64,000 bases of DNA from Achromobacter sp. MYb9 (GCF_002975275.1 NZ_PCOQ01000001.1:434001-498000), one strand, 5' to 3'; shown: positions 1-10,653, counted from the stretch's first letter. Notes: generated by a model not told the origin, from the sequence alone. Program-made: numbers and translations.

Positions 1-94
1 CTGCGGTGACGGGACTGCGCGCGGTGATCACGCGAAACGCCGCGATCACCAGCACGGCGGCCAGTATGTAGAAAAGGACAGTGGTAAAAGTCAT
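1..94 (-). CDS. nuoJ: NADH-quinone oxidoreductase subunit J, N-terminal fragment
   Basis: Only the first 31 codons lie in the window; the gene continues beyond base 1. The start codon is the reverse-strand ATG at 94-92, 17 bases after the nuoI stop. The visible peptide begins MTFTTVLFYILAAVLVIAAF, a hydrophobic first membrane segment as expected for NuoJ, a proton-channel subunit of the complex I membrane arm. The identification rests mainly on position, because nuoJ follows nuoI in the conserved nuoA-N order. Confidence 0.85.
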   Translation of the reverse strand, partial: MTFTTVLFYILAAVLVIAAFRVITARSPVTA

Positions 95-111
95 GGATCA
101 GACCCTGGGCT

Positions 112-600
112 TCAACGGTAAGGAGCGTCGTCGGCCCGGCGGCGGGCGATGTCGGCTTCGTAGCGGTCGCCCACGGCGAGCAGCATGTCTTTGGTGAAAT
201 ACAGGTCGCCGCGCTTTTCACCGTGGTATTCGTGGATATGGGTTTCCACGATCGAGTCCACGGGGCAGCTTTCCTCACAGAAGCCGCAGAAAATGCACTT
301 GGTCAGATCGATGTCGTAACGCGTGGTGCGGCGGGTGCCGTCCTCGCGCTGGTCCGATTCGATGGTGATCGCCAAGGCCGGGCACACGGCTTCGCACAGC
401 TTGCACGCGATGCAGCGCTCTTCCCCGTTGGGGTAGCGGCGCAAGGCGTGCAGGCCGCGGAATCGCGCCGACGTAGGCGTTTTTTCCTGCGGATAGCGCA
501 AGGTGACCTTGCGCTTGAAAAAGTACTTGCCCGTCAGGCGCATGCCCTTGAGCAACTCGGTCAGCATCAGACTGCCGAAGAAATCTTTGATCGCTTCCAT
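112..600 (-). CDS. nuoI: NADH-quinone oxidoreductase subunit I
   Basis: A 162-residue ferredoxin-like subunit carrying iron-sulfur clusters N6a and N6b, which pass electrons from the peripheral arm towards the quinone site. Two classical 4Fe-4S motifs are visible: Cys63/66/69/73 ([12 protein letters not shown]) and Cys102/105/108/112 ([12 protein letters not shown]). The length is normal for the family. It lies 21 bases downstream of nuoH in the nuo operon, and its N-terminus contains the amphipathic stretch that docks the protein on NuoH. Confidence 0.97.
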   Translation of the reverse strand: MEAIKDFFGSLMLTELLKGMRLTGKYFFKRKVTLRYPQEKTPTSARFRGLHALRRYPNGEERCIACKLCEAVCPALAITIESDQREDGTRRTTRYDIDLTKCIFCGFCEESCPVDSIVETHIHEYHGEKRGDLYFTKDMLLAVGDRYEADIARRRADDAPYR

Positions 601-621
601 ATCCTGCCTCTGCTTGGCGGC

Positions 622-1695
622 TTAGCGCCAAATGTTCCAGGGCGTCTGCATCCAGATCGCCACCACGACCAGCCAAACGCCGGTCAGCGGGATGAAGATT
701 TTCCAACCCAAACGCATGATCTGGTCATAGCGGTAGCGCGGGAACGATGCGCGGAACCACACGAACAACGAGACCACGACGAACGTCTTCAGACCCAGCC
801 AGATCCAACCCGGGATCCAGGTCAGCGGCGCGATATCGATCGGGGAAGCCCAGCCGCCCAGGAACATGATCGACGCCATGCAGGACAGCAGGATCATGTT
901 GGCGTATTCACCCAGGAAGAACAGGGCGAAGGCCATACCCGAGTATTCGACCATGTGGCCGGCCACGATTTCCGATTCGCCTTCCACCACGTCGAAGGGG
1001 TGACGGTTGGTTTCGGCCACGATCGCCACCACGTAGATCACGAACAGCGGCAACAGCGGCAGCCAGTTCCACGACATGAACGTCAGGCCCTTGTCGGCGA
1101 ACCAGCCGCGGTTCTGGACGTTCACGATCTCGGACATGTTCAGGCTGCCGGACACCAGCAGCACCGTCACCAGCACGAAGCCGATGGCCAGTTCGTACGA
1201 CAGCATCTGGGCAGAGGCGCGCAAGGCGCCCAGGAACGCGTACTTGGAGTTCGACGCCCAGCCCGCCACGATCACGCCATAGACGCCGATCGAGGTGATG
1301 GCCATGATGTACAGCAGGCCGGCGTTGACGTTGGCCAACACGACCTCAGGGCCGAAGGGCACCACGGCCCATGCGGCCAGCGCGGGCATCAGCGTGACCA
1401 CGGGGGCCACGACGAACAACACCTTATTGGCCTGGCTGGGGACGACGACTTCCTTCGTCAACAGTTTGAACACGTCGGCGAACGGTTGCAGCAACCCCTT
1501 GAAGCCCACGCGGTTCGGGCCCACGCGCACGTGCATGGCGCCGATCATCTTGCGTTCCCAGTACGTCAGGTACGCGACGCACAGAATGATCGGCACGGCG
1601 ATGATCACAATCTTGATGAGGGTCCAGAGGACCATCCAGACCGTCGGGCCCAGCAATGCCTGCCCGTGGCTCTCAAGAACATTAAGCCATTCCAT
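622..1695 (-). CDS. nuoH: NADH-quinone oxidoreductase subunit H
   Basis: A 357-residue membrane subunit that forms part of the quinone-binding chamber at the junction of the two arms of complex I. Several hydrophobic helices are visible. The conserved segments [20 protein letters not shown] (after the first helix) and [20 protein letters not shown] are hallmarks of NuoH/ND1. Its start codon overlaps the nuoG stop by one base (TGATG), implying translational coupling. Confidence 0.97.
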   Translation of the reverse strand: MEWLNVLESHGQALLGPTVWMVLWTLIKIVIIAVPIILCVAYLTYWERKMIGAMHVRVGPNRVGFKGLLQPFADVFKLLTKEVVVPSQANKVLFVVAPVVTLMPALAAWAVVPFGPEVVLANVNAGLLYIMAITSIGVYGVIVAGWASNSKYAFLGALRASAQMLSYELAIGFVLVTVLLVSGSLNMSEIVNVQNRGWFADKGLTFMSWNWLPLLPLFVIYVVAIVAETNRHPFDVVEGESEIVAGHMVEYSGMAFALFFLGEYANMILLSCMASIMFLGGWASPIDIAPLTWIPGWIWLGLKTFVVVSLFVWFRASFPRYRYDQIMRLGWKIFIPLTGVWLVVVAIWMQTPWNIWR

Positions 1696-4022
1696 CAGGC
1701 ACGCTCCACGCTGAGTTGACCGAATGCGCCACCCAGGGCTGCGGTGTTTTCAAAGGCTGCGGAAATGCGCACGGCGCGATCGGCCACGGCATCATCCTGC
1801 ACGGTTTCGAGTTCGACGGCGCCCTGGGCGCCCGCGACGCGGACCTTGACCCCGGCCGTCAGGCCCAGGCTGGTCAACGTGCGGCCGTTCATGGCGGCAG
1901 CCGGCTTCTTCGAGGCCGGGGATGCTTGCAGCGGCTCGGAACGGCGGACCATGGCGTCGGTGCGGTAGATCGGCACGTCGGCCACGCGTTCCAGGCCGCT
2001 TGCGGCCTGGCCCAAGCCCAGCGGCGCCTTGACGTCGTTGGACAAGCGGCCTTCGATGCCACCGGCCAGCGCGGCGTCGCGCACGGATTCCGAGGTCTCG
2101 TCGTCAAAGCCGGCCAGGTGCAGGACGTTGCCCAGCACGCGCAGGACTTTCCAGCCCGGACGCGTCTGGCCCAACGGCGTGACCGTGCCCTTGAAGCTCT
2201 GGGCCAGGCCTTGCGCGTTGACGAACGTGCCCGAGGTTTCGGTGAACGGCGACACCGGCAGCATGACGTCGGCCCATTCGGCGGCAGCCGAGCGGTACGG
2301 CGTCAAGGCGACGGCGAATTGCGCGCCGCGCAGCGCGGCGATCGCTTGCTGGCCGTTGTCGGCATCCAGCAGCGGCTCGGCGTGCAGCACGATGTAGGCC
2401 TTCAGCGGTTCCGCCAGCATCGCGGCGGCAGTCTTGCCGCCCTTGCCCGGAACGGCGCCAGCCAGGTAACCGCCGACGGTGTTGCCGCCGGAGGTCAGGA
2501 AGCCGAACTTGCCGCCGGCCAGATCGGCCACGGCGCGGCCGTTGGCGGCCAGCGTCGATGCCTGGGCGCTGGCCACGGCCAGGTTGCCCATCAGCACGGC
2601 GGTGTTGGCGCCGGAAGCCAGGCTGGCGGCGATGATCTTGGCGTTTTCGCCCGGGGTGACCGAGGCGAATTCGGCCGGAACAGCCTGATCCTTGGCTTGC
2701 GCCAGGGCCACGGCCACTTCGGCCAGCGCACGCGGCAGCTCGGACGGCGCCACGGTAATGCGGGCGGCCACGGGCATCAGGGGATCGTCAGCGGCGCTGT
2801 CGACCATCAGGATCTGCGTGCCGCGTTTGGCGGCCTGACGCAGGCGTTGCGCCATCAGCGGATGGTCCTTGCGCAGGAACGAGCCGACGACCAGGACGCG
2901 GTCCAGGTTGTCGAGTTCGGCGATGGGCATGCCCAACCACGGCGCACCGGTCAACGCGGCGTCAAAGGCCGGGTCGGTCTGGCGCAGGCGGAAGTCGATG
3001 TTCTCGGAGCCCAGCGCGCGGACCAGACGGCCCAGCAGCGCATATTCTTCGGTGGTGGCGTATTCGGACGCCAGCGCGCCGATCTGGCCAGCGCCGAAGC
3101 TGTCGCGAACGCGCGACAGGCCTTGGGCGACGGCTTGCAGCGCATCGGCCCAGGAAGCTTCCTGCCACTTGCCATCGGTGCCCTTGATCATCGGGGCGGA
3201 CAGACGGTCGTCGCTGTTCAGGCCTTCATACGAGAAGCGGTCGCGGTCGCTGATCCAGCATTCGTTGACGGCTTCGTCTTCGAACGGCACCACGCGCATG
3301 ACGCGGTCGCCCTTGACCTGGACCACCAGGTTGGCGCCCAGGCTGTCGTGCGGGCTGACCGAACGGCGGCGAGCCAGTTCCCAGGTACGCGCGCTGTAGC
3401 GGAAGGGCTTGGAGGTCAGCGCGCCCACCGGACAGATGTCGATCATGTTGCCCGACAGTTCGGACTCGATCGAGCGGCCGACGAACGTCGTGATCTCGGA
3501 GTGTTCGCCACGGCCCAGCATGCCGAGCTCCATGACGCCGGCGATTTCCTGGCCAAAGCGCACGCAGCGGGTGCAGTGGATGCAGCGGCTCATTTCCTCG
3601 GCGGAAACCAGCGGGCCCAGGTCCTTGTGGAAGACGACGCGCTTTTCCTCTTGGTAACGCGAGGAAGAACCACCGTAGCCCACGGCCAGGTCCTGCAGCT
3701 GGCATTCGCCGCCCTGATCGCAGATCGGGCAGTCGAGGGGGTGATTGATGAGCAAGAATTCCATCACCGATTTCTGAGCGGCGCGAGCCTTCTCAGAGCA
3801 GGTGTGGACGACCATGCCGTTGGTCACGGGCGTGGCGCAGGCGGGCAGCGCCTTGGGCGCTTTTTCCACTTCAACCAGGCACATCCGGCAGTTGGCCGCG
3901 ATGGACAGTTTCTTGTGGTAGCAGAAATGCGGCACGTAAAGCCCGACTTTCTGAGCGGCATGCATGACCATGCTGCCTTCGGGCACTTCGACCTGATTGC
4001 CGTCGACGGTTAGTTCAACCAT
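1695..4022 (-). CDS. nuoG: NADH-quinone oxidoreductase subunit G
   Basis: A 775-residue iron-sulfur subunit of the NADH-dehydrogenase module. Visible ligands are Cys34/45/48/62 (2Fe-2S cluster N1b), His94 with Cys98/101/107 (N5), and Cys147/150/153 with Cys197 (N4). The rest is a molybdopterin-oxidoreductase-like domain without catalytic function in complex I. The far C-terminus is alanine-rich and poorly conserved, as usual in beta-proteobacteria. The start follows nuoF by 15 bases, and the stop overlaps the nuoH start. Confidence 0.97.
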   Translation of the reverse strand: MVELTVDGNQVEVPEGSMVMHAAQKVGLYVPHFCYHKKLSIAANCRMCLVEVEKAPKALPACATPVTNGMVVHTCSEKARAAQKSVMEFLLINHPLDCPICDQGGECQLQDLAVGYGGSSSRYQEEKRVVFHKDLGPLVSAEEMSRCIHCTRCVRFGQEIAGVMELGMLGRGEHSEITTFVGRSIESELSGNMIDICPVGALTSKPFRYSARTWELARRRSVSPHDSLGANLVVQVKGDRVMRVVPFEDEAVNECWISDRDRFSYEGLNSDDRLSAPMIKGTDGKWQEASWADALQAVAQGLSRVRDSFGAGQIGALASEYATTEEYALLGRLVRALGSENIDFRLRQTDPAFDAALTGAPWLGMPIAELDNLDRVLVVGSFLRKDHPLMAQRLRQAAKRGTQILMVDSAADDPLMPVAARITVAPSELPRALAEVAVALAQAKDQAVPAEFASVTPGENAKIIAASLASGANTAVLMGNLAVASAQASTLAANGRAVADLAGGKFGFLTSGGNTVGGYLAGAVPGKGGKTAAAMLAEPLKAYIVLHAEPLLDADNGQQAIAALRGAQFAVALTPYRSAAAEWADVMLPVSPFTETSGTFVNAQGLAQSFKGTVTPLGQTRPGWKVLRVLGNVLHLAGFDDETSESVRDAALAGGIEGRLSNDVKAPLGLGQAASGLERVADVPIYRTDAMVRRSEPLQASPASKKPAAAMNGRTLTSLGLTAGVKVRVAGAQGAVELETVQDDAVADRAVRISAAFENTAALGGAFGQLSVERA

Positions 4023-4037
4023 TGCTGTTCCTGAGAC

Positions 4038-5405
4038 CTACAGATATTGCGGGACCACACAAGACTTATGCTCGATGTGGTGCGCGAATTCGTCGCGAAA
4101 ATGCTTGAGGAAGCCACGGACGGGCATGGCGGCGGCGTCACCCAGGGCGCAGATGGTGCGGCCCATGATGTTGCCTGCCACGTTGTCCAGCAAGTCCAGA
4201 TCTTCCGGACGGCCGTGACCGTTTTCGATGCGATGCACCATGCGGTAAAGCCAGCCGGTGCCTTCACGGCACGGCGTGCACTGGCCGCAGCTTTCCTCGA
4301 AATAGAAGTACGACAGGCGCAGCAGCGACTTCACCATGCAGCGCGTTTCGTCCATGACGATCACCGCGCCAGAACCGAGCATCGAGCCGGCCTTGGCGAT
4401 GGAGTCATAGTCCATCGTGCATTCCATGATGATGTCGGCCGGCAGCACCGGGGCGCTGGATCCGCCGGGGATCACCGCCTTCAGTTTCTTGCCGCCGCGC
4501 ATGCCGCCCGCCAGTTCCAGCAGGGTCGAGAACGGGGTGCCCAGCGGGATCTCGTAGTTGCCGGGGCGTTCGACGTCGCCGGTGATCGAGAACAGCTTGG
4601 TGCCGCCGTTGTTCGGCTTGCCGACTTCCAGGTAGGCCTGGCCGCTGTTGCGGATAATCCACGGCACCGCCGCGAACGTTTCGGTGTTGTTGATCGTGGT
4701 GGGCTTGCCGTACAGGCCGAAGCTGGCCGGGAACGGCGGCTTGAAGCGCGGCTGGCCCTTCTTGCCTTCCAGCGATTCCAGCAGCGCGGTTTCTTCGCCA
4801 CAGATGTAGGCGCCGTAACCGTGGAACGCGTGCAGCTGGAAGCTGTAGTCCGACCCCAGGATCTTGTCGCCCAGGAAGCCGGCGGCGCGCGCCTCTTCCA
4901 GCGCTTCTTCGAAGCGTTCATACACTTCGAAGATTTCACCGTGGATGTAGTTGTAGCCGACGCTGATGCCCATGGCGTAGGCCGCGATGGCCATGCCTTC
5001 AATCACGATGTGCGGATTGAAGCGCAGGATGTCGCGGTCCTTGAACGTGCCCGGCTCGCCTTCGTCCGAGTTGCAGACAAGGTACTTCTGGCCCGGGAAG
5101 GCGCGCGGCATGAAGCTCCACTTCAGGCCGGTCGGGAAACCCGCGCCGCCACGGCCGCGCAGACCCGACGCCTTGACTTCGGCGATCACGTCTTCCGGCT
5201 TCATGCCGGTGGTGAGGATCTTCTTCAGGGCTTCGTAGCCGCCGCGCTTGACGTAGTCGGCCAGGCGCCAGTTGGCGCCGTCGACGTCGGCCATGATCTG
5301 CGGCTGGATGTGCCGGCCATGCAGGCACATCGAATTGGACACGTCGTTCAGCGGATTGGGATCCAGCCCTTGCGCGAACTGCTTGTACAGGTCGGGCGCG
5401 TTCAT
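4038..5405 (-). CDS. nuoF: NADH-quinone oxidoreductase subunit F
   Basis: A 455-residue flavoprotein that binds NADH and FMN and is the electron entry point of complex I. The glycine-rich FMN-binding segment is near residues 84-96 ([13 protein letters not shown]). The N3 4Fe-4S ligands are Cys373/376/379 (CGQCTPC) and Cys419 (ICALGD). I chose the start MNAPDLYKQ because it overlaps the nuoE stop in an ATGA. The reading frame extends upstream into nuoE, but that stretch is not NuoF-like. Confidence 0.97.
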   Translation of the reverse strand: MNAPDLYKQFAQGLDPNPLNDVSNSMCLHGRHIQPQIMADVDGANWRLADYVKRGGYEALKKILTTGMKPEDVIAEVKASGLRGRGGAGFPTGLKWSFMPRAFPGQKYLVCNSDEGEPGTFKDRDILRFNPHIVIEGMAIAAYAMGISVGYNYIHGEIFEVYERFEEALEEARAAGFLGDKILGSDYSFQLHAFHGYGAYICGEETALLESLEGKKGQPRFKPPFPASFGLYGKPTTINNTETFAAVPWIIRNSGQAYLEVGKPNNGGTKLFSITGDVERPGNYEIPLGTPFSTLLELAGGMRGGKKLKAVIPGGSSAPVLPADIIMECTMDYDSIAKAGSMLGSGAVIVMDETRCMVKSLLRLSYFYFEESCGQCTPCREGTGWLYRMVHRIENGHGRPEDLDLLDNVAGNIMGRTICALGDAAAMPVRGFLKHFRDEFAHHIEHKSCVVPQYL

Positions 5406-5896
5406 GCCGACTCTCCTTGCACCTTGAGGGCCGCGACCAGCGCGTCCAGCTTCTCGTCGGTCATGCGCACGCACATATGCTTGTTGTTCACGATCAGCAC
5501 GGGGGAATCGCCGCAAGCGCCCATGCATTCGCCTTCAACCAGCGTGAACTGGCCGTCGGCGGTGGTTTGACGGTAGTCGACACCCAGCTTGCGCTTGAGG
5601 TATTCGCCGGCACGATCGCCATCGCGCAAGGCACAGGGCAAGTTCGTGCAGACGGCGATCTTGTTCTTGCCGACGGGCTTGACGTCGAACATGTTGTAGA
5701 ACGTGGCGACTTCCTGCACCGCGATGGGCGGGACGCCAATGTAATTGGCCACATCTTCAATAGTTTCGGTAGCCAACCAGCCCTTCTCTTCTTGCGCGAT
5801 GGCAAGCGAGGCCATGATGGCGGACTGCCGCTGGTCGGCCGGGAACTTCGCGAGTTCTCGGTCGATTTTCTGGTAGGCCTGTTCGGAAAGCAGCAT
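5402..5896 (-). CDS. nuoE: NADH-quinone oxidoreductase subunit E
   Basis: A 164-residue thioredoxin-fold subunit carrying the 2Fe-2S cluster N1a. Its ligands are Cys83 and Cys88 (CTNLPC) and Cys124 and Cys128 (CMGAC). The start [10 protein letters not shown] was chosen by family length. The open frame continues upstream into nuoD, but those residues are a shadow of NuoD. The stop overlaps the nuoF start by four bases, suggesting the two partner subunits are translationally coupled. Confidence 0.96.
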   Translation of the reverse strand: MLLSEQAYQKIDRELAKFPADQRQSAIMASLAIAQEEKGWLATETIEDVANYIGVPPIAVQEVATFYNMFDVKPVGKNKIAVCTNLPCALRDGDRAGEYLKRKLGVDYRQTTADGQFTLVEGECMGACGDSPVLIVNNKHMCVRMTDEKLDALVAALKVQGESA

Positions 5897-5943
5897 AGTT
5901 TGAATCCGGGTTATGCGGGCGTGCTCGTGACTGTCTGGGCGGA

Positions 5944-7200
5944 TCAGCGATCGATCTCGCCGAAAACGATGTCCTGCGTACCAATGATGGTGACGGCGTC
6001 GGCGATCATGTGACCGCGCGACATTTCGTCCAGCGCTTGCAGGTGGACAAAGCCGGGGGCCCGAATCTTCAGGCGGTAAGGCTTGTTGGCGCCATCCGAC
6101 ACCAGATAGATGCCGAACTCGCCCTTCGGGTGCTCCACCGAGGCAAACGCTTCGCCCGGCGGCACGTGGAAACCTTCGGTGAAGAGCTTGAAATGGTGAA
6201 TCAGCTCTTCCATGTTGGTCTTCATGGCGGTGCGCGAAGGCGGGGCGATCTTGTGATTCTCGATCATGACCGGACCCGGGTTGTTGCGCAGCCATTCCAC
6301 GCACTGGCGGATGATGCGATTGCTTTCACGCATTTCGGCGATGCGGACCAGATAGCGGTCGTAGCAGTCGCCGTTGACACCCACGGGGATGTCGAAATCG
6401 AGCAAGTCATAGACTTCGTAGGGCTGCGTCTTGCGCAAGTCCCAGGCGACGCCCGAGCCGCGCAGCATCGGGCCAGTGAAGCCCAGCGCCTTGGCGCGTT
6501 CGGGATCGACCACGCCGATACCCACCAGGCGCTGTTTCCAGATGCGGTTGTCGGTGAGCAGCGTTTCGTACTCGTCGACGCAGGCCGGGAAGCGGTTGGT
6601 GAAGTCTTCGATGAAATCCAGCAGCGAGCCCGAACGCGCGTCGTTCATCAAGCGCATTTCTTTGTCGCCGCGGTATTTGCTGGAGTCGCCGTACTGCGGC
6701 ATCGTGTCGGGCAGGTCGCGGTAGACGCCGCCCGGACGGTAGTAGGCCGCGTGCATGCGCGCGCCCGAGACGGCTTCGTAGCAGTCCATCAGGTCTTCGC
6801 GTTCACGGAAGGCGTACAGGAACACAGCCATGGCGCCAACGTCCAGCGCGTGCGAACCCAGCGACATCAGGTGGTTCAACAGACGCGTGATCTCGTCGAA
6901 CATGACCCGGATGTACTGGGCGCGCAACGGGGCTTCGACGCCCAGCAGCTTTTCGATGGCCATGACGTAAGCGTGCTCGTTGCACATCATGGACACGTAG
7001 TCCAGGCGGTCCATGTAGGGCAGCGCCTGGATGTAGGTCTTGTGTTCGGCCAGCTTTTCGGTGGCACGGTGCAACAGCCCGATGTGCGGGTCGGCGCGCT
7101 GGATGACTTCGCCGTCCAGTTCCAGCACCAGGCGCAACACACCGTGCGCGGCCGGATGCTGAGGGCCGAAGTTGAGCGTGTAGTTCTTGATTTCTGCCAT
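5944..7200 (-). CDS. nuoD: NADH-quinone oxidoreductase subunit D
   Basis: A 418-residue 49-kDa-type subunit that forms the quinone pocket with NuoB. The N-terminal [20 protein letters not shown] carries the conserved histidines near the quinone headgroup, followed by the [15 protein letters not shown] helix. It is descended from the large subunit of NiFe hydrogenases but lacks the nickel ligands. NuoC and NuoD are separate genes here with a 3-base gap, unlike the fused NuoCD of Escherichia coli. Confidence 0.97.
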   Translation of the reverse strand: MAEIKNYTLNFGPQHPAAHGVLRLVLELDGEVIQRADPHIGLLHRATEKLAEHKTYIQALPYMDRLDYVSMMCNEHAYVMAIEKLLGVEAPLRAQYIRVMFDEITRLLNHLMSLGSHALDVGAMAVFLYAFREREDLMDCYEAVSGARMHAAYYRPGGVYRDLPDTMPQYGDSSKYRGDKEMRLMNDARSGSLLDFIEDFTNRFPACVDEYETLLTDNRIWKQRLVGIGVVDPERAKALGFTGPMLRGSGVAWDLRKTQPYEVYDLLDFDIPVGVNGDCYDRYLVRIAEMRESNRIIRQCVEWLRNNPGPVMIENHKIAPPSRTAMKTNMEELIHHFKLFTEGFHVPPGEAFASVEHPKGEFGIYLVSDGANKPYRLKIRAPGFVHLQALDEMSRGHMIADAVTIIGTQDIVFGEIDR

Positions 7201-7203
7201 GAT

Positions 7204-7830
7204 TTAACGCCCCAAGCCGTAGGAGTCTTCGCGGACCACGCGCGGGGTGATCTCGCGCGGATCGATCGTGACCGGCTGGTAGATGACGCGCCGTTGTTCG
7301 GGGTCGTAACGCATTTCGACGGTGCCGGACAAGGGGAAGTCCTTGCGGAACGGATGGCCGATGAAGCCGTAGTCGGTCAGGATGCGGCGCAGGTCCGGGT
7401 GGCCTTCGAAGACGATGCCGTACAGGTCGAAGGCTTCGCGTTCGAACCAACCCACGGTCGGCCAGCATTCCATCAGCGACGCGATGATCGGGAATTCATC
7501 GTCGGTGGCCCAGGTGCGGACACGCAGGCGCCAGTTGTTCTCGATCGACAGCAGGTGGATCACCACGGCGAAGCGCGCGCGGTGGATCTTGGTGCTGGTT
7601 TCCTCGGGCAGCTGGCGGGTGCCGTTGCCCCACGTCAGGTAGTCGACGCCACAGAGGTCGATACAGGTTTCAAAGCGCAAGCCGGCTTCGGTGCGCAGCT
7701 TGTTGCAGACGGCGAACCACTGCGGCGCGGGCACTTCGAGCGTCAGCTCGCCCAACGCCTCGGTCAGCGCGATATCCGCGCCGAGGGTGGTCTGCAAATT
7801 GTTTTTCAGGGTTTCGAGCCTGGTCATCAT
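7204..7830 (-). CDS. nuoC: NADH-quinone oxidoreductase subunit C
   Basis: A 208-residue 30-kDa-type peripheral subunit. The signature ERE(A)[16 protein letters not shown] followed by [17 protein letters not shown] is clearly present in the C-terminal half. It has a structural role linking NuoD and NuoI and carries no cofactor. Two adjacent ATG codons (7830 and 7827) could serve as start, and the difference is one residue. A 75-base gap separates it from nuoB. Confidence 0.96.
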   Translation of the reverse strand: MMTRLETLKNNLQTTLGADIALTEALGELTLEVPAPQWFAVCNKLRTEAGLRFETCIDLCGVDYLTWGNGTRQLPEETSTKIHRARFAVVIHLLSIENNWRLRVRTWATDDEFPIIASLMECWPTVGWFEREAFDLYGIVFEGHPDLRRILTDYGFIGHPFRKDFPLSGTVEMRYDPEQRRVIYQPVTIDPREITPRVVREDSYGLGR

Positions 7831-7905
7831 CTTGTACGCTTAGGTGAACCGATACGCTGGATTCGCAAGGCCTGCGGCAACGACTGCCGCCGGCGGGGCG
7901 AAGGC

Positions 7906-8382
7906 TCAGCGCGCAATCGTGTTGGTCAGACGGATCTTGTTCTGCATTTGCAGCAAGCCGTAGACCAGCGCCTCGGCCGTGGGCGGGCAGCCCGGCACGT
8001 AGACGTCTACCGGTACGATCCGATCGCAGCCACGAACCACCGAATACGAGTAGTGGTAGTAGCCGCCGCCATTGGCACAGGAACCCATGGAAACCACCCA
8101 ACGCGGCTCGGGCATCTGGTCGTAGACCTTGCGCAGCGCCGGCGCCATCTTGTTGCACAGCGTGCCAGCGACGATCATCAGATCGGACTGACGCGGGCTG
8201 GGCCGGAAGATGATGCCGAACTGGTCCAGGTCGTAGCGGGCCGCGCCCGCGTGCATCATCTCAACCGCGCAACAGGCCAGACCGAAGGTCATGGGCCACA
8301 TGGAGCCGGTCTTCGCCCAATTAAGGAACTTGTCGGCGCTGGTTGTGATGAACCCTTGCTTGAGAATGCCGTCTATAGCCAT
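7906..8382 (-). CDS. nuoB: NADH-quinone oxidoreductase subunit B
   Basis: A 158-residue subunit carrying the terminal cluster N2 that reduces quinone. The unusual tandem-cysteine ligand pair Cys37-Cys38 ([11 protein letters not shown]) and the later Cys102 ([15 protein letters not shown]) and Cys132 ([11 protein letters not shown]) are all present. Length and motif order match the PSST/NuoB family. It is the second gene of the operon, 40 bases after nuoA. Confidence 0.97.
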   Translation of the reverse strand: MAIDGILKQGFITTSADKFLNWAKTGSMWPMTFGLACCAVEMMHAGAARYDLDQFGIIFRPSPRQSDLMIVAGTLCNKMAPALRKVYDQMPEPRWVVSMGSCANGGGYYHYSYSVVRGCDRIVPVDVYVPGCPPTAEALVYGLLQMQNKIRLTNTIAR

Positions 8383-8422
8383 ATTCGTCTCTGATAGCGT
8401 GCTGTGAAAAAACCCGGAGGGG

Positions 8423-8782
8423 TTATTCCCAGTCCAGCGCGCCCTTTTTCCATTCGTAGATGAAGCCGACGGTCAACACGGCTAGGAAAACCATGACCGT
8501 CCAGAAACCGACGAGCCCGACTGTGCCTTGGGCGATGGCCCACGGGAACAGGAACGCGATTTCCAGGTCGAAAAGAATGAACAGAATCGCCACCAGGTAG
8601 TAGCGCACGTCAAACTTCATGCGGGCGTCTTCAAACGCTTCGAAGCCGCACTCATAGGGCGACAGCTTCTCAGCGTAAGGACGCCGCGGGCCAAGGAGGG
8701 AGCCGGCCGTTAGAAGCGCGAACCCGATAAGGGTGGCCACTACGATAAACAGCAGGACGGGAAAATACTGTTGCAGGTTCAT
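8423..8782 (-). CDS. nuoA: NADH-quinone oxidoreductase subunit A
   Basis: A 119-residue membrane subunit with three hydrophobic helices. The acidic loop [34 protein letters not shown] is the signature of NuoA/ND3, and its cysteine lies in the loop that gates the quinone site. It is the first gene of the nuo operon, and the upstream region 8783 onward should carry the operon promoter. Confidence 0.96.
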   Translation of the reverse strand: MNLQQYFPVLLFIVVATLIGFALLTAGSLLGPRRPYAEKLSPYECGFEAFEDARMKFDVRYYLVAILFILFDLEIAFLFPWAIAQGTVGLVGFWTVMVFLAVLTVGFIYEWKKGALDWE

Positions 8783-8813
8783 TCAGGCGTCCGTCAAATG
8801 CGCAAACCTTAGG

Positions 8814-8819
8814 ATTGTA
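8814..8819 (-). promoter_or_regulatory. candidate -10 box of the nuo operon
   Basis: On the reverse strand this reads TACAAT, a near-consensus -10 hexamer, 32 bases before the nuoA start codon. No good -35 hexamer lies at 16-18 bases, so the promoter may depend on an activator or be an extended or unusual form. This is a prediction only. Confidence 0.35.
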
Positions 8820-8981
8820 GCATTCGCGTGGTTACTTCCGGCTGAACTCTGTAGCTTGAATAACAGGTGAAAGACTGCATTCCTCAAATGGAACAATCGC
8901 AGTCTCCGGCAGAGAACCCGAAGAATACAGGACTCTCCTGACAAGCACCTTCGGAACGCTAAAAAACCGCTCGATCGGACG

Positions 8982-9008
8982 AAAAAAAGCCACCCCGAGA
9001 GGTGGCTT
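8982..9008 (-). terminator. rho-independent terminator of the porin gene
   Basis: An eight-pair stem (arms 8987-8994 and 9001-9008, AAGCCACC against GGTGGCTT) with a six-base loop. It is followed on the reverse strand by a run of T (complement of the A run 8982-8988). It lies 73-100 bases after the porin stop codon. Confidence 0.85.
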
Positions 9009-9011
9009 TAT

Positions 9012-9082
9012 ACGAACGGGCCGAAGCCCGTTCGTTCGCTTGCGCTTTGAATCCAGACAGGGCTTGCGCCCTGCGTTGGATT
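9012..9082. repeat. two tandem hairpins at the porin 3' end
   Basis: Hairpin one has nine perfect pairs (9012-9020 with 9027-9035, ACGAACGGG / CCCGTTCGT, six-base loop). Hairpin two combines 9058-9063 with 9068-9073 (CAGGGC / GCCCTG) and an outer stem 9050-9055 with 9077-9082 that reaches into the porin stop codon. Together with the terminator they form three stacked stem-loops in the mRNA tail, which may protect this probably abundant transcript from 3' exonucleases. Confidence 0.6.
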
Positions 9083-10196
9083 AGAAGCGGTGGCGGATAC
9101 CGACGCCGACAGCGGTCGACTTCAGGTCGTCGATGAAGGCGTAGTTCTTGGCGTACGAACCGTAGGCGTACAGGTTGGTGCGCTTCGACAGGTCGTAGGT
9201 GTAGCCCAGCGAGTAGACTTGGGTCGACTCGTCGCCGCCGGTCAGCTTGGTGTTGCTGGGGTCAACCATTTGCCACGAACCGAACAGGCTGCTTGCGCCG
9301 CCGATCGGGGCGGACAGGCCGACCATGTACGAGTTGGCCTTGAAGCCATCAGCAAAGGCGTTGGCGCCGAAGTTGATGCTGCCCAGGTTGGTGTCGACGC
9401 CTTGACCAGCGAACCAGCCGTCGGTCGTGCGAGCGTAGGCCAGAGCCAGCTTGACGACTTCAAAGTCGTACGAACCGCCGATGGCGTACTGACGCGGGGT
9501 AGCATCGCTCGATGCGCCCGGCAGCTTGTTCGAGCCGTTCAGTTGGTCGTACGTCAGGGCTGCATTCAGCGGGCCGTTGACATAGCGCAGACCGGTCGTG
9601 ATGGCGCGGGTGTTGTCGGCGGTCTTGAAGCCGGTTTGCGACGAGTTGGTGTCGTTCACGTTGAACGAGTAGCCGACGCCGAACTGGAAGCCGCTGAACG
9701 ACGGGGTCTGATACATGACCATGTTGTCGTAGCGGTTCGTGTTGGCGGCGCTCAGAGCCACGCCGATGTTAGCTTGACCGAAGCCAGCGCCGAACGGATC
9801 GATCGAGCCGAAGTACTTCGACGCGATGTTGGTTTGGCGACCGAAGTCCAGTTGGCCCCAGCTGTCGCTGGCCAGACCGACGGTGGCTTGACGACCGAAC
9901 AGGCGGCCGCCTTGAGCGGAGTTGCCGTTACCGGAGTTGAAACCCGATTCCAGTTGGAAAACAGCGCGCAGGCCGTCACCCAGGTCTTCCGAGCCACGCA
10001 GACCCCAGCGCGAACCGTTCTGGACGCCGTTGATCATGCCGAAACGGCTGCCGTTCAGGGCATCGTTCGCAGCACCGCTGATCTTGTTGTAGCCGAGGCC
10101 CGTGTCGATGATGCCGTACAGGGTGACAGACGTTTCTGCCTGGGCGACACCGGCGAAACCGGCGAGCAGGGCGGCAGCGAGCAGAGTCTTTTTCAT
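9081..10196 (-). CDS. outer-membrane general porin (OmpC-type, Burkholderiales family)
   Basis: A 371-residue trimeric beta-barrel porin for diffusion of small hydrophilic solutes. The first 20 residues (MKKTLLAAALLAGFAGVAQA) are a classical signal peptide ending in AQA. The mature part starts ETSVTLYGIIDTGLGYN and ends in a terminal phenylalanine (VGIRHRF), the signal for the outer-membrane assembly machinery. Repeated aromatic-rich strands such as RWGLRGSEDLGDGLRAVFQLESGF match Bordetella and Burkholderia porins. A GGAG ribosome site lies about ten bases before the start. It is a single-gene unit with its own terminator. Confidence 0.95.
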   Translation of the reverse strand: MKKTLLAAALLAGFAGVAQAETSVTLYGIIDTGLGYNKISGAANDALNGSRFGMINGVQNGSRWGLRGSEDLGDGLRAVFQLESGFNSGNGNSAQGGRLFGRQATVGLASDSWGQLDFGRQTNIASKYFGSIDPFGAGFGQANIGVALSAANTNRYDNMVMYQTPSFSGFQFGVGYSFNVNDTNSSQTGFKTADNTRAITTGLRYVNGPLNAALTYDQLNGSNKLPGASSDATPRQYAIGGSYDFEVVKLALAYARTTDGWFAGQGVDTNLGSINFGANAFADGFKANSYMVGLSAPIGGASSLFGSWQMVDPSNTKLTGGDESTQVYSLGYTYDLSKRTNLYAYGSYAKNYAFIDDLKSTAVGVGIRHRF

Positions 10197-10653
10197 TTAA
10201 GAAATCTCCGTTGATTTGAGTGACAAGAGCAGCAATCCAGCAAACCAGCCTGCCGCCCCCCTAACTCCGCGAAGGGAAGTTGACGCTATTGCATCAAAAA
10301 TCGGGGGGACTGGCTATGGTCGGCATCAGAAAAGTGCTGGTTTGCGACACCCCTGTTGGGATCTTGCAACATCACGCGAACATGGCGCCAAAGGTGCTAG
10401 GGATTACCCTCGGTTAAACAGGCAAGCCCGTATCCATGCGACTTTCAGCCCTGCCCCCAATTAACTGGGGCCTCTTTACAGGTCCCTTTCAATCGCCTTT
10501 CTGGCCGCCAGCGAGGCGCTTTCCATCTTAACGGCGGTTCCGACCGGGATGTCCGGAGCCTTGCCTGTCAGTGACGGCGTGCCCCACAAATAACATTGTT
10601 ATTAATAAAAATCGTCGATATTATCGACCTGATCCCGTCACCACGCCTGCCCC
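10197..10653. other. porin-TetR divergent intergenic region
   Basis: A 457-base non-coding gap that should hold the porin promoter and leader and the tetR promoter. A 10-base inverted pair, GCAAACCAGC at 10240-10249 and GCTGGTTTGC at 10336-10345, could bring two parts of the porin leader together. The stretch near 10453-10472 can fold as a short GC hairpin. No convincing porin promoter was found. Confidence 0.5.
10596..10628 (+). promoter_or_regulatory. tetR promoter with overlapping palindromic operator
   Basis: TTGTTA (10596-10601) and TATTAT (10619-10624) are separated by 17 bases, a good sigma-70 arrangement. The palindrome GTCGATATTATCGAC (10614-10628) overlaps the -10 box, and a second short palindrome (10590-10602) overlaps the -35. 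This layout fits autorepression by the TetR protein encoded at 10654. The 5' leader would be only about 22 bases, without a clear ribosome site. Confidence 0.6.

Larger units (their letters stand above)
8783..9080. other. nuoA-porin intergenic region
   Basis: A 298-base gap. The nuoA-proximal part holds the probable nuo promoter, and the porin-proximal part holds a terminator and two further hairpins. The middle (about 8830-8980) has no open frame or motif that I recognise. Confidence 0.7.

Noticed and set aside
5406..5528. Longer N-terminus for NuoF
   Set aside because: The extra 41 residues are a frame-shifted reading of nuoE and are not found in NuoF; the ATGA overlap start is preferred.
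5897..6304. Longer N-terminus for NuoE
   Set aside because: The upstream open frame reads through the nuoD end and gap and bears no thioredoxin-fold similarity; NuoE length fits the ATG at 5896.
6081..6840. TTGGCGCCAT and ATGGCGCCAA near-matches to the palindrome
   Set aside because: Both are inside nuoD coding sequence and match only nine of ten bases, so they are taken as chance.
10385..10400. ATGGCGCCAA in the porin-tetR gap
   Set aside because: Nine of ten bases and intergenic, but it lacks the flanking AT context of the three real sites and the porin has no link to that cluster.
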